A DNA stretch of 7,674 nt. Origin: JAGXIT01 sp964393815 (lineage in GTDB: Bacteria > Patescibacteriota > Saccharimonadia > Saccharimonadales > UBA4665). Positions within the stretch are counted from its first letter, which is position 1. The number at the start of each line of letters is the position of its first letter. The notes beneath the pieces are model-generated. The model ran no database searches. It had not been told where the DNA came from and worked only from the letters and a program-made list of their open reading frames with translations. The position numbers and the translations under genes were made by a program. Below, one piece after another: positions 1 through 5,920 of the stretch. The DNA lies in assembly GCA_964393815.1 (NCBI GenBank), contig CAYMUP010000040.1, positions 1-7,674 of the forward strand, read 5' to 3'.

Positions 1-31
1 TCATGACACCTGACCTTACTGGCTGAGTGTC

Positions 32-247
32 CTACTTCAAAGGGACCTGGAGGATTGCCATAAATAACGCATCACTCATTGTCTTGACATTAAACGCATT
101 GAGTAGCCATGCTGTCGTTAATGACATTACAATGCTTCCAACGAATGGGCCAACATAATAGATAGCGGTAAATTTCTGACCTTTTTGCCGTTCATACAGA
201 TCGAAAAATCTGGGATATGTTATTTGGCTGGGGATAGTGGATGTGTT
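32..247 (-). pseudogene. Remnant of a small membrane protein (DUF1761-like?)
   Basis: Between an upstream TGA (248-250) and a TAG (32-34) the minus strand is open for 71 codons with no ATG at the 5' end. The translation has a charged stretch (FFDLYERQKGQK), then a hydrophobic segment (YYVGPFVGSIVMSLTTAWLL), then NAFNVKTMSDALFMAILQVPLK. The order 'hydrophobic helix, short loop, D/G-containing turn, second hydrophobic start' resembles the C-terminal half of DUF1761-type membrane proteins, which usually have about 130 residues and four helices. Here the first helix and the final one are missing. Four codons before the TGA, in the same frame, is an ATG (260-262), so a nonsense change or deletion near the start is possible. 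The frame looks protein-like, but the family assignment is from memory of the pattern and is weak. It could also be a chance open frame. Confidence 0.35.
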
Positions 248-264
248 TCAGGAAGAAAACATAA

Positions 265-294
265 TATTTAGAGACGAAAATTATATATTGTCAA
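265..294 (-). promoter_or_regulatory. Candidate promoter upstream of the membrane-protein remnant
   Basis: On the minus strand a perfect TTGACA (289-294) is followed by 18 bases and TAAATA (265-270). Transcription would start near 258 and run into the remnant ORF at 32-247. It may be the surviving promoter of the decayed gene. The region is AT-rich, so a chance match is possible. Confidence 0.3.
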
Positions 295-336
295 TTACGG
301 ATTTCGCGAGAGTATACCCTAACGTCAAGGAAATAG

Positions 337-747
337 TTACTGCTTGCTTTTGACAACCAATTCCGGAAATCCCGTCTCTTCATCAAGCTCACGGTGCATT
401 TCCACTGACTCATCGATACCCAGAACTATTTCAGCAGTCGGATGAATAATCGTGCCCTCTTTTAAATGACCGCCATGTACCACACCCTCTTTATCTGAAA
501 ACGACATATGGAGGTGTGTGCCGCTTACTGACACAGTACCGACTAATGATACAATCTCAAAGTCACCGGTAAATGTCCGAATATCTTGCGCATCTGGCTT
601 TGCGCCAGCCATACGAACGGTTGCTTGTTCAAGGCCACCAACACAGGTCACGATAAAGCCAGCTGTAATGTTACTCTCTGCAATTTTTGCTTCAATGGAG
701 GACTTGAGATCTGCGCCAGGCTTGAGACGAAAGATAAGGGTTTTCAT
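337..747 (-). CDS. PPC (DUF296) domain protein
   Basis: The whole 136-residue product is one PPC/DUF296 domain, the fold found alone in bacteria and joined to AT-hooks in plant nuclear proteins. Family marks are the N-terminal strand MKTLIFRLKPGADL, the GFIVTCVGGLEQATVR segment (30-45), the strand EIVSLVGTVS (64-73), then GTHLHMS (76-82) and HGGHLKEG (91-98). The histidines of the last two motifs (H78, H80, H91, H94) are those proposed to bind metal in bacterial members. The bacterial role is not established; a DNA-binding label is often transferred from plants, but no AT-hook is present here. It is the last gene of a three-gene minus-strand cluster, 7 bp after the preceding stop. It also has its own -10 element exactly six bases before the ATG, so it can probably be transcribed independently. 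No clear terminator follows. Confidence 0.88.
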   Translation of the reverse strand: MKTLIFRLKPGADLKSSIEAKIAESNITAGFIVTCVGGLEQATVRMAGAKPDAQDIRTFTGDFEIVSLVGTVSVSGTHLHMSFSDKEGVVHGGHLKEGTIIHPTAEIVLGIDESVEMHRELDEETGFPELVVKSKQ

Positions 748-759
748 AGTTTAACTATA
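745..759 (-). promoter_or_regulatory. Leaderless promoter of the PPC gene
   Basis: On the minus strand TATAGT (754-759) is followed by six bases (TAAACT) and the ATG (745-747), so transcription should start at or next to the A of the start codon. TGG directly precedes the hexamer, which gives an extended -10 (TGnTATAGT). No -35 match is seen at 16-18 bp. The hexamer overlaps the stop codon of the upstream gene. Confidence 0.55.
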
Positions 760-1258
760 CCAAAGATAGATATTTTGCAGCTTGTTTCGGATGCGTAAAA
801 ATCACGATCTCCTTATCTTTATATTGCTGAAGCAATTCGCGCATTCGCTTCGCGTTACGTGCTCGAAAACGAACTATAAACCAAAAGAAATTACCATCGA
901 GTTTTTCTTTCCAGTTGCTTGGCATATCTTTGCGAACGCTGGCTCGGTACTGGACTCTACGCTTCATTGCTCGCCACAAACAAATGTATGTCGGATAATC
1001 CAGTAGAATAATGGTGTTAGAAGCCGGCAAACGAATATCAAAGGTTGATTTGTAGTTACCGTCAATAATCCAGCTCTTTTGTATTACGAGTTTTGTTACA
1101 CGCTTGCGCCAGGAATCCCGATTAGTCGTGTAGTCATAGTGGTTGTCGTGGTAGATAAAGTCGAGGTGGGTTAATGGTAGGTTTGTTGCCTTTGCAAGCT
1201 GTCGGGAGAATTCTGTTTTACCTGCGCCAGGACAACCAATAACCGAGACTTTTTTCAT
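755..1258 (-). CDS. P-loop kinase-like protein, FlaR / topology-modulation family
   Basis: A 167-residue P-loop NTPase of the adenylate-kinase-like group often annotated 'DNA topology modulation protein FlaR'. The Walker A motif GCPGAGKT is at 8-15 right after the first strand. It is followed by THLDFIYHDN (30-39), the family's WIIDGNY motif at 63-69, a hydrophobic strand IILLDYP (83-89) that ends in the Walker B-like aspartate, an arginine-rich lid region (97-109, KRRVQYRASVR) and the last strand IVIFTHP (151-157). The length fits the family. The substrate is unknown; the fold and lid suggest a small-molecule or nucleotide kinase, and the topology label rests on old genetic work. Its ATG overlaps the stop of the upstream kinase gene by ATGA, so the two are probably translationally coupled. 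Confidence 0.82.
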   Translation of the reverse strand: MKKVSVIGCPGAGKTEFSRQLAKATNLPLTHLDFIYHDNHYDYTTNRDSWRKRVTKLVIQKSWIIDGNYKSTFDIRLPASNTIILLDYPTYICLWRAMKRRVQYRASVRKDMPSNWKEKLDGNFFWFIVRFRARNAKRMRELLQQYKDKEIVIFTHPKQAAKYLSLV

Positions 1259-1725
1259 GCAGGTAGTTTGTCAAGTATTACATTTGATACTTCTTCAAGA
1301 GTTAGCTCAGAAGTATCTATAATCTCACCAAAGCCAGGGTTCGCTATACCGCTATCATAATGGTACTTAATACGTTCGTACTCCCACTCGTTCATGCCAC
1401 GACCTCGATCTTGTCGTGCAACTTCTAGGCGCGGTGCAAGCGTGAAATAATGCTGGTCTTTGTCGAGTAAGCCGTCCTGCAGTTGCTCGTAGTCTTCTTG
1501 ACGGAGTACGTAGTTAGCAACGACGGTTTTGCCAGCTTTGGTGAGTTCGTTGATTTTCTTAACAGTGAGCGCAATAGCCTTTGGTATATCTTTTTGTAAG
1601 TCAAAGTCAGGGATTATATGGGCTAGCTCATCAACGTCAATCCACTCTGCATTGAGCTTTTCAGCAACAAGCTTTGAAGTGGTAGATTTACCGGCATTGA
1701 CGCTGCCGTTAATGAAGATGATCAT
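1255..1725 (-). CDS. AAA-type P-loop kinase-like protein
   Basis: A 156-residue P-loop protein with Walker A GSVNAGKS at 7-14, directly after the first strand MIIFIN. Next come WIDVDEL (28-34), where a shikimate-kinase-like enzyme carries its substrate-binding aspartate, and the strand TVVANYVL (67-74). A lid-like helix follows with arginines (RLEVARQDRGRG, 99-110), and the IIDTSELTLEEV ending (135-146) is typical of small kinases of the AAA_33, shikimate kinase and chloramphenicol phosphotransferase-like groups. The substrate cannot be read from the sequence. It heads the minus-strand cluster and ends in an ATGA overlap with the second P-loop gene. Two different small kinases in tandem may act on related substrates, but this is inference. 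Confidence 0.8.
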   Translation of the reverse strand: MIIFINGSVNAGKSTTSKLVAEKLNAEWIDVDELAHIIPDFDLQKDIPKAIALTVKKINELTKAGKTVVANYVLRQEDYEQLQDGLLDKDQHYFTLAPRLEVARQDRGRGMNEWEYERIKYHYDSGIANPGFGEIIDTSELTLEEVSNVILDKLPA

Positions 1726-1760
1726 AGACCACTGTACCTGTGTGTTTTAGTCATGATCTA

Positions 1761-1766
1761 AGTATA
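1761..1766 (-). promoter_or_regulatory. Candidate -10 of the minus-strand kinase cluster
   Basis: TATACT lies on the minus strand about 35 bases before the ATG at 1725. It would give a leader of roughly 29 nt with only a weak CAGG before the start. No convincing -35 is present. A closer, poorer hexamer, TACAGT (1731-1736), sits five bases before the ATG and is an alternative that would again be leaderless. Confidence 0.3.
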
Positions 1767-1787
1767 CCGCACCGCTGTTAGTTGTTG

Positions 1788-1802
1788 TATAATTAGCTCA
1801 TG
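1788..1802 (+). promoter_or_regulatory. Leaderless promoter of the six-gene operon
   Basis: A perfect TATAAT (1788-1793) is followed by six bases (TAGCTC) and the ATG at 1800, placing the expected transcription start on the start codon. TTG precedes the hexamer. No good -35 is visible at 16-18 bp, so an activator or an extended -10-like contact may be needed. There is no Shine-Dalgarno sequence, as expected for a leaderless mRNA. Confidence 0.6.
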
Positions 1803-2120
1803 AGTTTACAAGACGAACATACTAATGATGCAGTAAATATTGCTCCTGATCTACACACGGTGATTTACGAAGACGACAAAATGCGCGTACTAAAAGTTAT
1901 TGTGCCTGCTGGTGCTACAGCTGATATGCATTGGCACCCACACAATATCAATTACATCCTAGCTGGCGGTACACTCAAGTTCGCTAAACCAGATGGCAGT
2001 ACAGTTAGTCTCGATCTTACTCAAGGCCAGGTTACGTCAGCAACGATTGGTAGCCAACACGCAGTTGAGAATACGGGAAATACGACTGTTGAGACAATCC
2101 AAGTGGAGCTGAAGTACTAA
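1800..2120 (+). CDS. Small cupin-domain protein
   Basis: A single cupin domain of 106 residues. The first cupin motif reads PAGATADMHWHPHNINYILAG (36-56) with metal-ligand histidines H44, H46 and possibly H48. The usual glutamate ligand position is less clear, as HNINY replaces the common HxxxxE spacing. The second motif lies around LTQGQVTSATIGSQHAVENTG (73-93) and carries H87. The small beta-barrel probably binds a divalent metal and is cytosolic; the substrate is unknown. It opens the plus-strand operon from a leaderless promoter and ends with TAATG, sharing one base with the start of the dehydrogenase gene, so translation of the two is coupled. Confidence 0.85.
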   Translation: MSLQDEHTNDAVNIAPDLHTVIYEDDKMRVLKVIVPAGATADMHWHPHNINYILAGGTLKFAKPDGSTVSLDLTQGQVTSATIGSQHAVENTGNTTVETIQVELKY

Positions 2121-2803
2121 TGACAAACAAAGTAGTTGTTGTAACTGGCGGTAGCGATGGATTGGGCAAGACATTAGCTGAAACATTGAGTACTAACTAC
2201 AAGGTGGTTATCCTCGCCCGCAGTAAACAAACGCTCAAAGAAATTGCTAACAAGATCGAATGTGATTGGTTTGCCTGTGATGTCAAGAATCCAGAGCAAG
2301 TCACAGAAGTCATTAGTGCTATTGTTGCCAAATACGGCAAAATTGATGTGCTTATTAACAATGCGGGCGTTATCATTAATGGCGAGCTGGTTGATACGAG
2401 CTATGAAGATATTGAGAATGTTATTACCACCAATACGCTCGGTAGCATCTACGTTGCTAAAGCAGTTTTGGAGCACATGAAGCCACAGAAAAGCGGCCTG
2501 ATTGTAAATATCATTTCTCAGTCTGGCTTGAATGCAAGAGCTAATCGTTCAATCTACAATGCGTCCAAGTTTGCCTTAACTGGTTTTACTAAAGCACTAC
2601 AACAAGAAACCGCGCAGTACGGTGTACGAGTTACTGGCTTCTACCCCGGCACGGTAAAAACAGATTTGTTTGCTAAAGCCGGTCTCGAAATGAAAGGCCC
2701 CGCTATGTCTACTGATGATGCAGTGAAAGTAATTCAATTCGTTCTGTCTCTAAAGGACGATGTGGTAATACCAGAGTTAGGTATTAAGCACAGCGAGGGT
2801 TAG
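2120..2803 (+). CDS. Short-chain dehydrogenase/reductase (classical SDR)
   Basis: A 227-residue Rossmann-fold NAD(P)-dependent oxidoreductase with the classical SDR motifs in order: TGGSDGLG nucleotide-binding loop (9-16), CDV (53-55), NNAG (80-83), the active-site asparagine N105 in TNTLG, catalytic Ser133 in NIISQSG, and Y146-x3-K150 in YNASK. PG near 176-177 and the following KTD complete the cofactor site. ARS (33-35) at the end of the second strand, with a basic residue instead of an acidic one, favours NADP(H) over NAD(H). The protein is a little shorter than the usual 240-260, with a short C-terminal tail (IPELGIKHSEG), so substrate class cannot be predicted. The start overlaps the cupin stop by one base. 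Confidence 0.95.
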   Translation: MTNKVVVVTGGSDGLGKTLAETLSTNYKVVILARSKQTLKEIANKIECDWFACDVKNPEQVTEVISAIVAKYGKIDVLINNAGVIINGELVDTSYEDIENVITTNTLGSIYVAKAVLEHMKPQKSGLIVNIISQSGLNARANRSIYNASKFALTGFTKALQQETAQYGVRVTGFYPGTVKTDLFAKAGLEMKGPAMSTDDAVKVIQFVLSLKDDVVIPELGIKHSEG

Positions 2804-2807
2804 GGTT

Positions 2808-3290
2808 ATGGACTTTACTCTCGATCAGCTTCAGGCATTCATCGTCAAAGCTCAAGCACCCCACGCCTTTGGTACGGCCAAAGTGACCAAAGGTGAAGCC
2901 GATGGCGCATGGACAATCATAGAAACTGACGGTGATTTCAAGATGGTTGATAAATGGTTTGGTGGCGAGCCGTATGGTGGCCAGGAAGTCATCTATTATA
3001 AAGACAAAGCCGTCTGGATCATGGTCTATTACGGTCGTGTCTACGATACTAAACTTAATGCTAATGATGTCTATACCTTCCTGCGTAAATCACTCCAATT
3101 CCCACCTGAAGATAAACCATTTCGTGGGCCAGATGAGTATACCGAGGGTGATTTGACCTACACGAACGCTGTCACCGGTACTGTCGATAACTACTCCGGC
3201 GAAGAAAAGATCTTTGAAGACGGCAAGGAAATTTATACTGCCACTTATTATGGTGGGCTGGTTGATCAGGCGAAGGACGTTGGGTTCTAA
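2808..3290 (+). CDS. DUF5680 family protein
   Basis: A 160-residue protein matching the DUF5680 pattern. It has an N-terminal LDQLQAFIVKAQ helix, FGGEPYGGQEVIYYKDKAVWIMVYYG (51-76), which is the family's most conserved block, then PFRGP (104-108), GDLTYTN (114-120) and a final TATYYGGLVD (144-153). DUF5680 occurs alone or behind helix-turn-helix regulators; here there is no HTH. Its biochemical function is unknown. It lies 4 bp after the dehydrogenase stop and is preceded by a reasonable Shine-Dalgarno-like GAGGG (2795-2799) eight bases before the ATG. The last base of its TAA is the first base of the next ATG. Confidence 0.82.
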   Translation: MDFTLDQLQAFIVKAQAPHAFGTAKVTKGEADGAWTIIETDGDFKMVDKWFGGEPYGGQEVIYYKDKAVWIMVYYGRVYDTKLNANDVYTFLRKSLQFPPEDKPFRGPDEYTEGDLTYTNAVTGTVDNYSGEEKIFEDGKEIYTATYYGGLVDQAKDVGF

Positions 3291-3718
3291 TGCAAAAACT
3301 TTCTAAACCAACAAAACTCAAACTCATTATGCCACTGATCTATTGGGTTGCAGCAAATGTGCTGTTTTTCACATTATTTAGCGGTACTGCAAATCAATGT
3401 ATTGGCATCATTACAACAAACATCGCGTTCGTCTTTTGGATTATCGCTCGCATGCAGCTTGGCAATGCATTTTCAATCGCTCCTAAAACTAATTTTCTCG
3501 TTACCACTGGTCTGTATAGTAAACTACGTCATCCCGTCTACTACTTTTCAATCTTGGCGCTCGTCGGAGTATGCGTATTTATTGGCAATCCGTTCCTTGC
3601 ACTCGCTGTTATCGGCCTTGTTTTGCTCGAATGGTTCCGTATAGCTAAAGAGGATGCGCTACTCGCTAAGAAATTCGGCAAAGAATATACAGCCTACAGA
3701 AAGCAAACGTGGTTTTAA
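3290..3718 (+). CDS. ICMT/PEMT-like integral membrane methyltransferase
   Basis: A 142-residue polytopic membrane protein. Hydrophobic segments lie at about 11-31, 37-54, 84-98 and 100-116. The isoprenylcysteine carboxyl methyltransferase / phospholipid methyltransferase signature is present: LVTTGLYSKLRHPVYY (70-85, with R80-H81-P82) just before the third segment, and the C-terminal EDALLAKKFGKEYTAYRKQTWF (121-142), where the acidic and tyrosine residues contact S-adenosylmethionine and substrate in this superfamily. It probably uses SAM to methylate a lipid or other hydrophobic substrate at the membrane, though the substrate is unknown. It is coupled to both neighbours: its ATG shares a base with the previous TAA, and the next ATG begins directly after its own TAA. 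Confidence 0.85.
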   Translation: MQKLSKPTKLKLIMPLIYWVAANVLFFTLFSGTANQCIGIITTNIAFVFWIIARMQLGNAFSIAPKTNFLVTTGLYSKLRHPVYYFSILALVGVCVFIGNPFLALAVIGLVLLEWFRIAKEDALLAKKFGKEYTAYRKQTWF

Positions 3719-4150
3719 ATGAGTAACACAACTAACAAACTCCAACTAGAACTTCATGTCCCTGACTTTGCTATAGCCAAAGACTTTTACCAAAAGCTCG
3801 GTTTCGTTATTATCTGGTCACGCGAAAAAGGTGACGTTGGTGACTATATGGTCATGGAACGTGAGGGTACCATCTTAAACTTCTGGCCCGGTAATGAGCA
3901 CGTCTATGAGCAGCCGTACTTCAAGCAATTCCCGAACAATACCAAGCGAGGCTATGGGGTTGAGATTGTGTATGCAGTCGATGATATAGATAACTACTAC
4001 AAAACCACAAAGCAGTTCGCAACCATTGTCGAGGAGTTACACTTGCAACCATGGGGCTCACGTGACTTCCGGTTTGAAGATCCATTCGGTTACTACTTTC
4101 GGGTGACTGAGCCGCACGATATTACCGACAATAAGAACCAGGTGGCTTAG
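3719..4150 (+). CDS. VOC / glyoxalase-bleomycin resistance fold protein
   Basis: A 143-residue vicinal-oxygen-chelate protein with two beta-alpha-beta-beta-beta modules. The first starts LQLELHVPDFAIAKDFYQKLGFVI (8-31) and the second GVEIVYAVDDIDNYYKTTK (80-98), ending in the typical PWGSRDFRFEDPFGYYFRVTEP (111-132). E11 and E82 occupy usual metal-ligand positions and E131 is in the place of the last ligand. The WGxRDFxFEDPxG block is common in bleomycin-resistance-like members that bind rather than modify drugs, so enzyme and binding roles are both possible. The ATG follows the methyltransferase stop with no gap. Confidence 0.88.
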   Translation: MSNTTNKLQLELHVPDFAIAKDFYQKLGFVIIWSREKGDVGDYMVMEREGTILNFWPGNEHVYEQPYFKQFPNNTKRGYGVEIVYAVDDIDNYYKTTKQFATIVEELHLQPWGSRDFRFEDPFGYYFRVTEPHDITDNKNQVA

Positions 4151-4156
4151 ATAGGA

Positions 4157-4891
4157 ATGTCGACAATAAACGTTCCAGTCGTAAAAGAAATGGCAAGCTG
4201 GGGCCCTGATGACCCAGATTTTACACCTCTCTACATGCTCGCAAAGGAGCTCGCCAAACATCTTGATGCAACTGAAGAAGCAAAAGATGAAGCTGATTTT
4301 GCTGCCGACCGCATACTAGAAAAACTCCAGTCCGCACTTGTTCATTATCAGAAAATTAATGATCCGAATTTTACTTCGCTAAATACCAGTCAACGGCATA
4401 CGGAATATGAAGGACTGTATGGCGCATTATGGTCAGCGTATAAGGATCGAATGCAAAAGTACCTACAGAAATGTAATGTTAATATTGGGTTTATGTTTAT
4501 GGCTGATGCAAGTTTTGAGCAAAAGGCAGTAGAATTCCAAGACCAGGATACTGACCTTGGATCTTCAGTAGACTTCTTACGTAAACAACGTAATGCCTGG
4601 CAAAAAGATCTTGCCAAGAATCGTAATGCCCATGAGCATGATGGCGATCTGCGTCAAGGTATACCAGAGTACGATAATCCTCAGGACGCTAAACGCCTAT
4701 TTGCCCAAGTTTGTTGGACGATGGAAACGATTATTGGTAACTTCGTTAGTTGGCGCCTCAAACCAGAATGGAATGTCGTTGAAATAAACCCAGGAACGAC
4801 TGTATTTGATAGGCACTCTCGCTATATCGTAGAACACGCTGTGATGACAGCTCAACGCGAGAGACACAAGAAATCTGCCTCCGAAAAATGA
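4157..4891 (+). CDS. Unrecognised helical protein with a HEPN-like R-x4-H motif
   Basis: A 244-residue soluble protein that I do not recognise as a named family. It looks almost entirely helical: 24-66 is a charged, amphipathic stretch (LYMLAKELAKHL ... ILEKLQSALVHYQ), 84-106 another helix, 136-163 a strongly basic helix, and 174-200 a hydrophobic helix (AKRLFAQVCWTMETIIGNFVSWR). The third helix carries RNAHEH (156-161), an R-x4-H arrangement beginning with RN, as in the catalytic motif of HEPN ribonucleases; the following LFAQVCWTMETII helix fits a HEPN four-helix bundle. This is a motif-level suggestion only. It is the last gene of the operon, 6 bp after the VOC gene, with AGGTGG (4140-4145) eleven bases before its ATG. 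It could instead be a structural or binding protein. Confidence 0.7.
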   Translation: MSTINVPVVKEMASWGPDDPDFTPLYMLAKELAKHLDATEEAKDEADFAADRILEKLQSALVHYQKINDPNFTSLNTSQRHTEYEGLYGALWSAYKDRMQKYLQKCNVNIGFMFMADASFEQKAVEFQDQDTDLGSSVDFLRKQRNAWQKDLAKNRNAHEHDGDLRQGIPEYDNPQDAKRLFAQVCWTMETIIGNFVSWRLKPEWNVVEINPGTTVFDRHSRYIVEHAVMTAQRERHKKSASEK

Positions 4892-4913
4892 TCATATTCT
4901 TCAAGACATACAA

Positions 4914-4937
4914 CCACCATTCCTAAAGTAATGGTGG
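4914..4937. terminator. Hairpin between convergent genes
   Basis: A perfect 8-bp inverted repeat, CCACCATT (4914-4921) and AATGGTGG (4930-4937), with an 8-base loop, lies in the 76-bp gap between the ends of the plus-strand operon and the minus-strand gene at 4968. The position suits a bidirectional terminator. There is no T-run on either side, so it is not a canonical intrinsic terminator. Confidence 0.4.
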
Positions 4938-4967
4938 GACTTCGCACATCCTCCAGATGACAAAGTG

Positions 4968-5756
4968 TTATTCTTCGTATTCAAGTGGTAGCGGATGGTA
5001 TTCCAACTCCTCCTCCCAATCTACCTCATAAGGCCGCAGCCATATCTTCTTCTCTCCGCTTAGCAGTCGTTCCTTAGTCGTCGTAAACACGTCAAAGTCA
5101 GAGTACAGATCAGTTGTCATCCGCACCACTCGTTTCTCGGTACTGTGATTCCCGCATATAAGCAGCAGATGTGGATGGATATACTCATCATGTTCGTCAA
5201 CATAATCAACGTAGCTGTTAATGCGTTTACGGATCTTCCAACTCTCATACAGCGGTGGGAAGTATTCGATGAAATAATCTGGAGTGGTGTCGTCCTTGCC
5301 TTCAAGCTTTGCATAGAATGGCGGCGTTAACGGAAATACGTCTGTTCCGAACTGGTATTTGGTGTAGAGGGCAAACTTTGTGCCGTAAGGCTTACGTACA
5401 GTACGGGCCAGCTCACCGAACAAGAACTGTTCGTCTATCTGCTCGTCGGTGAAAGTCTTGTTCTTGTAATGGAGCTGGGTTTTCTCGTAACCAGCTTTCT
5501 TTAGGTACCGGATAGCAGCTGGGGCCAGGTAGTAAATAACAGGACGCTGCCTAAATCTATACGTCTTGTCGTACAGCTTCACTACATACCTTTGATCTAC
5601 TAATACACTTAATCTCTCGTATACTGTTGATCTATCCTTACCTAAACATTCTGCTAACAAATCACTACTAACAAGCCTGTACTTCATGATCCACAACAAT
5701 AGTTCTACCTGACTACTTGAAATCTTGTATCTAGTCTTTGGCTCGTACTTCCGCAT
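4968..5756 (-). CDS. Replication-relaxation-like winged-helix protein
   Basis: About 262 residues from the ATG at 5756; a GTG two codons upstream (5762) is an alternative start. The N-terminal part is a winged helix-turn-helix (roughly 16-75), with KDRSTVYERLSVLVDQRYVVKL holding the recognition helix and wing. The central part resembles the nuclease-like half of the replication-relaxation family: TTPDYFIEYFPP (159-170, with PD at 161-162) followed by the basic KIRKRINSYVDYVDE (177-191), where family members have K and two tyrosines. Such proteins occur on plasmids, integrative elements and in small-genome bacteria, with a proposed role in relaxing or replicating element DNA. The C-terminal quarter is acidic. 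No relaxase or conjugation gene is nearby. The family call is by pattern and moderately sure; DNA binding is more certain than the role. Confidence 0.65.
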   Translation of the reverse strand: MRKYEPKTRYKISSSQVELLLWIMKYRLVSSDLLAECLGKDRSTVYERLSVLVDQRYVVKLYDKTYRFRQRPVIYYLAPAAIRYLKKAGYEKTQLHYKNKTFTDEQIDEQFLFGELARTVRKPYGTKFALYTKYQFGTDVFPLTPPFYAKLEGKDDTTPDYFIEYFPPLYESWKIRKRINSYVDYVDEHDEYIHPHLLLICGNHSTEKRVVRMTTDLYSDFDVFTTTKERLLSGEKKIWLRPYEVDWEEELEYHPLPLEYEE

Positions 5757-5905
5757 ATACACCTACTTTTCTGTGTCTATATGTATATATAAAAGAAAGG
5801 GAGAGTAAAAGTAAAGCAACAACAGAGGTAGATAAGGCAATAAAATGGATATGTGCATAGTGGGGATTTTAAGAACCTCACATAACAACAGATACGGCGG
5901 TGATG
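5757..5905. promoter_or_regulatory. Divergent intergenic region
   Basis: This gap separates the minus-strand winged-helix gene from the plus-strand small gene. For the minus strand there is an AT-rich block (5776-5792) with several -10-like hexamers (TATAGA at 5776-5781, TATACA at 5782-5787), and AGGTG lies three bases before the ATG at 5756, so this gene probably has a short leader. The plus strand is purine-rich from 5791 to about 5850. No tRNA or strong hairpin is seen. Confidence 0.3.
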
Positions 5906-5920
5906 TATACTAATAACATG
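5906..5920 (+). promoter_or_regulatory. Leaderless promoter of the small gene
   Basis: TATACT (5906-5911) is followed by six bases (AATAAC) and the ATG at 5918. A partial -35, ATAACA (5882-5887), lies 18 bases upstream and matches TTGACA at four of six positions. This spacing is the reason for choosing the ATG at 5918 over the in-frame GTG/ATG at 5900-5905, which would lie upstream of the expected transcription start. Confidence 0.5.

Noticed and set aside
32..262. UGA read as an amino acid (SR1/Gracilibacteria code) to join ATG 260-262 to the downstream frame.
   Set aside because: UGA ends other genes here (for example 4889-4891 and the ATGA overlaps), and no conserved gene has an internal UGA.
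2174..2476. Minus-strand open frame of about 100 codons opposite the dehydrogenase gene.
   Set aside because: It lies fully inside a gene with all SDR motifs and has no protein-family features; it is a shadow frame.
4390..4617. Minus-strand open frame inside the HEPN-like gene.
   Set aside because: Cysteine- and serine-rich translation without motifs; a shadow of the plus-strand gene.
5845..5913. A 22-residue ORF with an AAGG seven bases upstream, possibly a leader peptide before the gene at 5918.
   Set aside because: Too short, no recognisable features, and it runs across the -10 of the better supported leaderless promoter.
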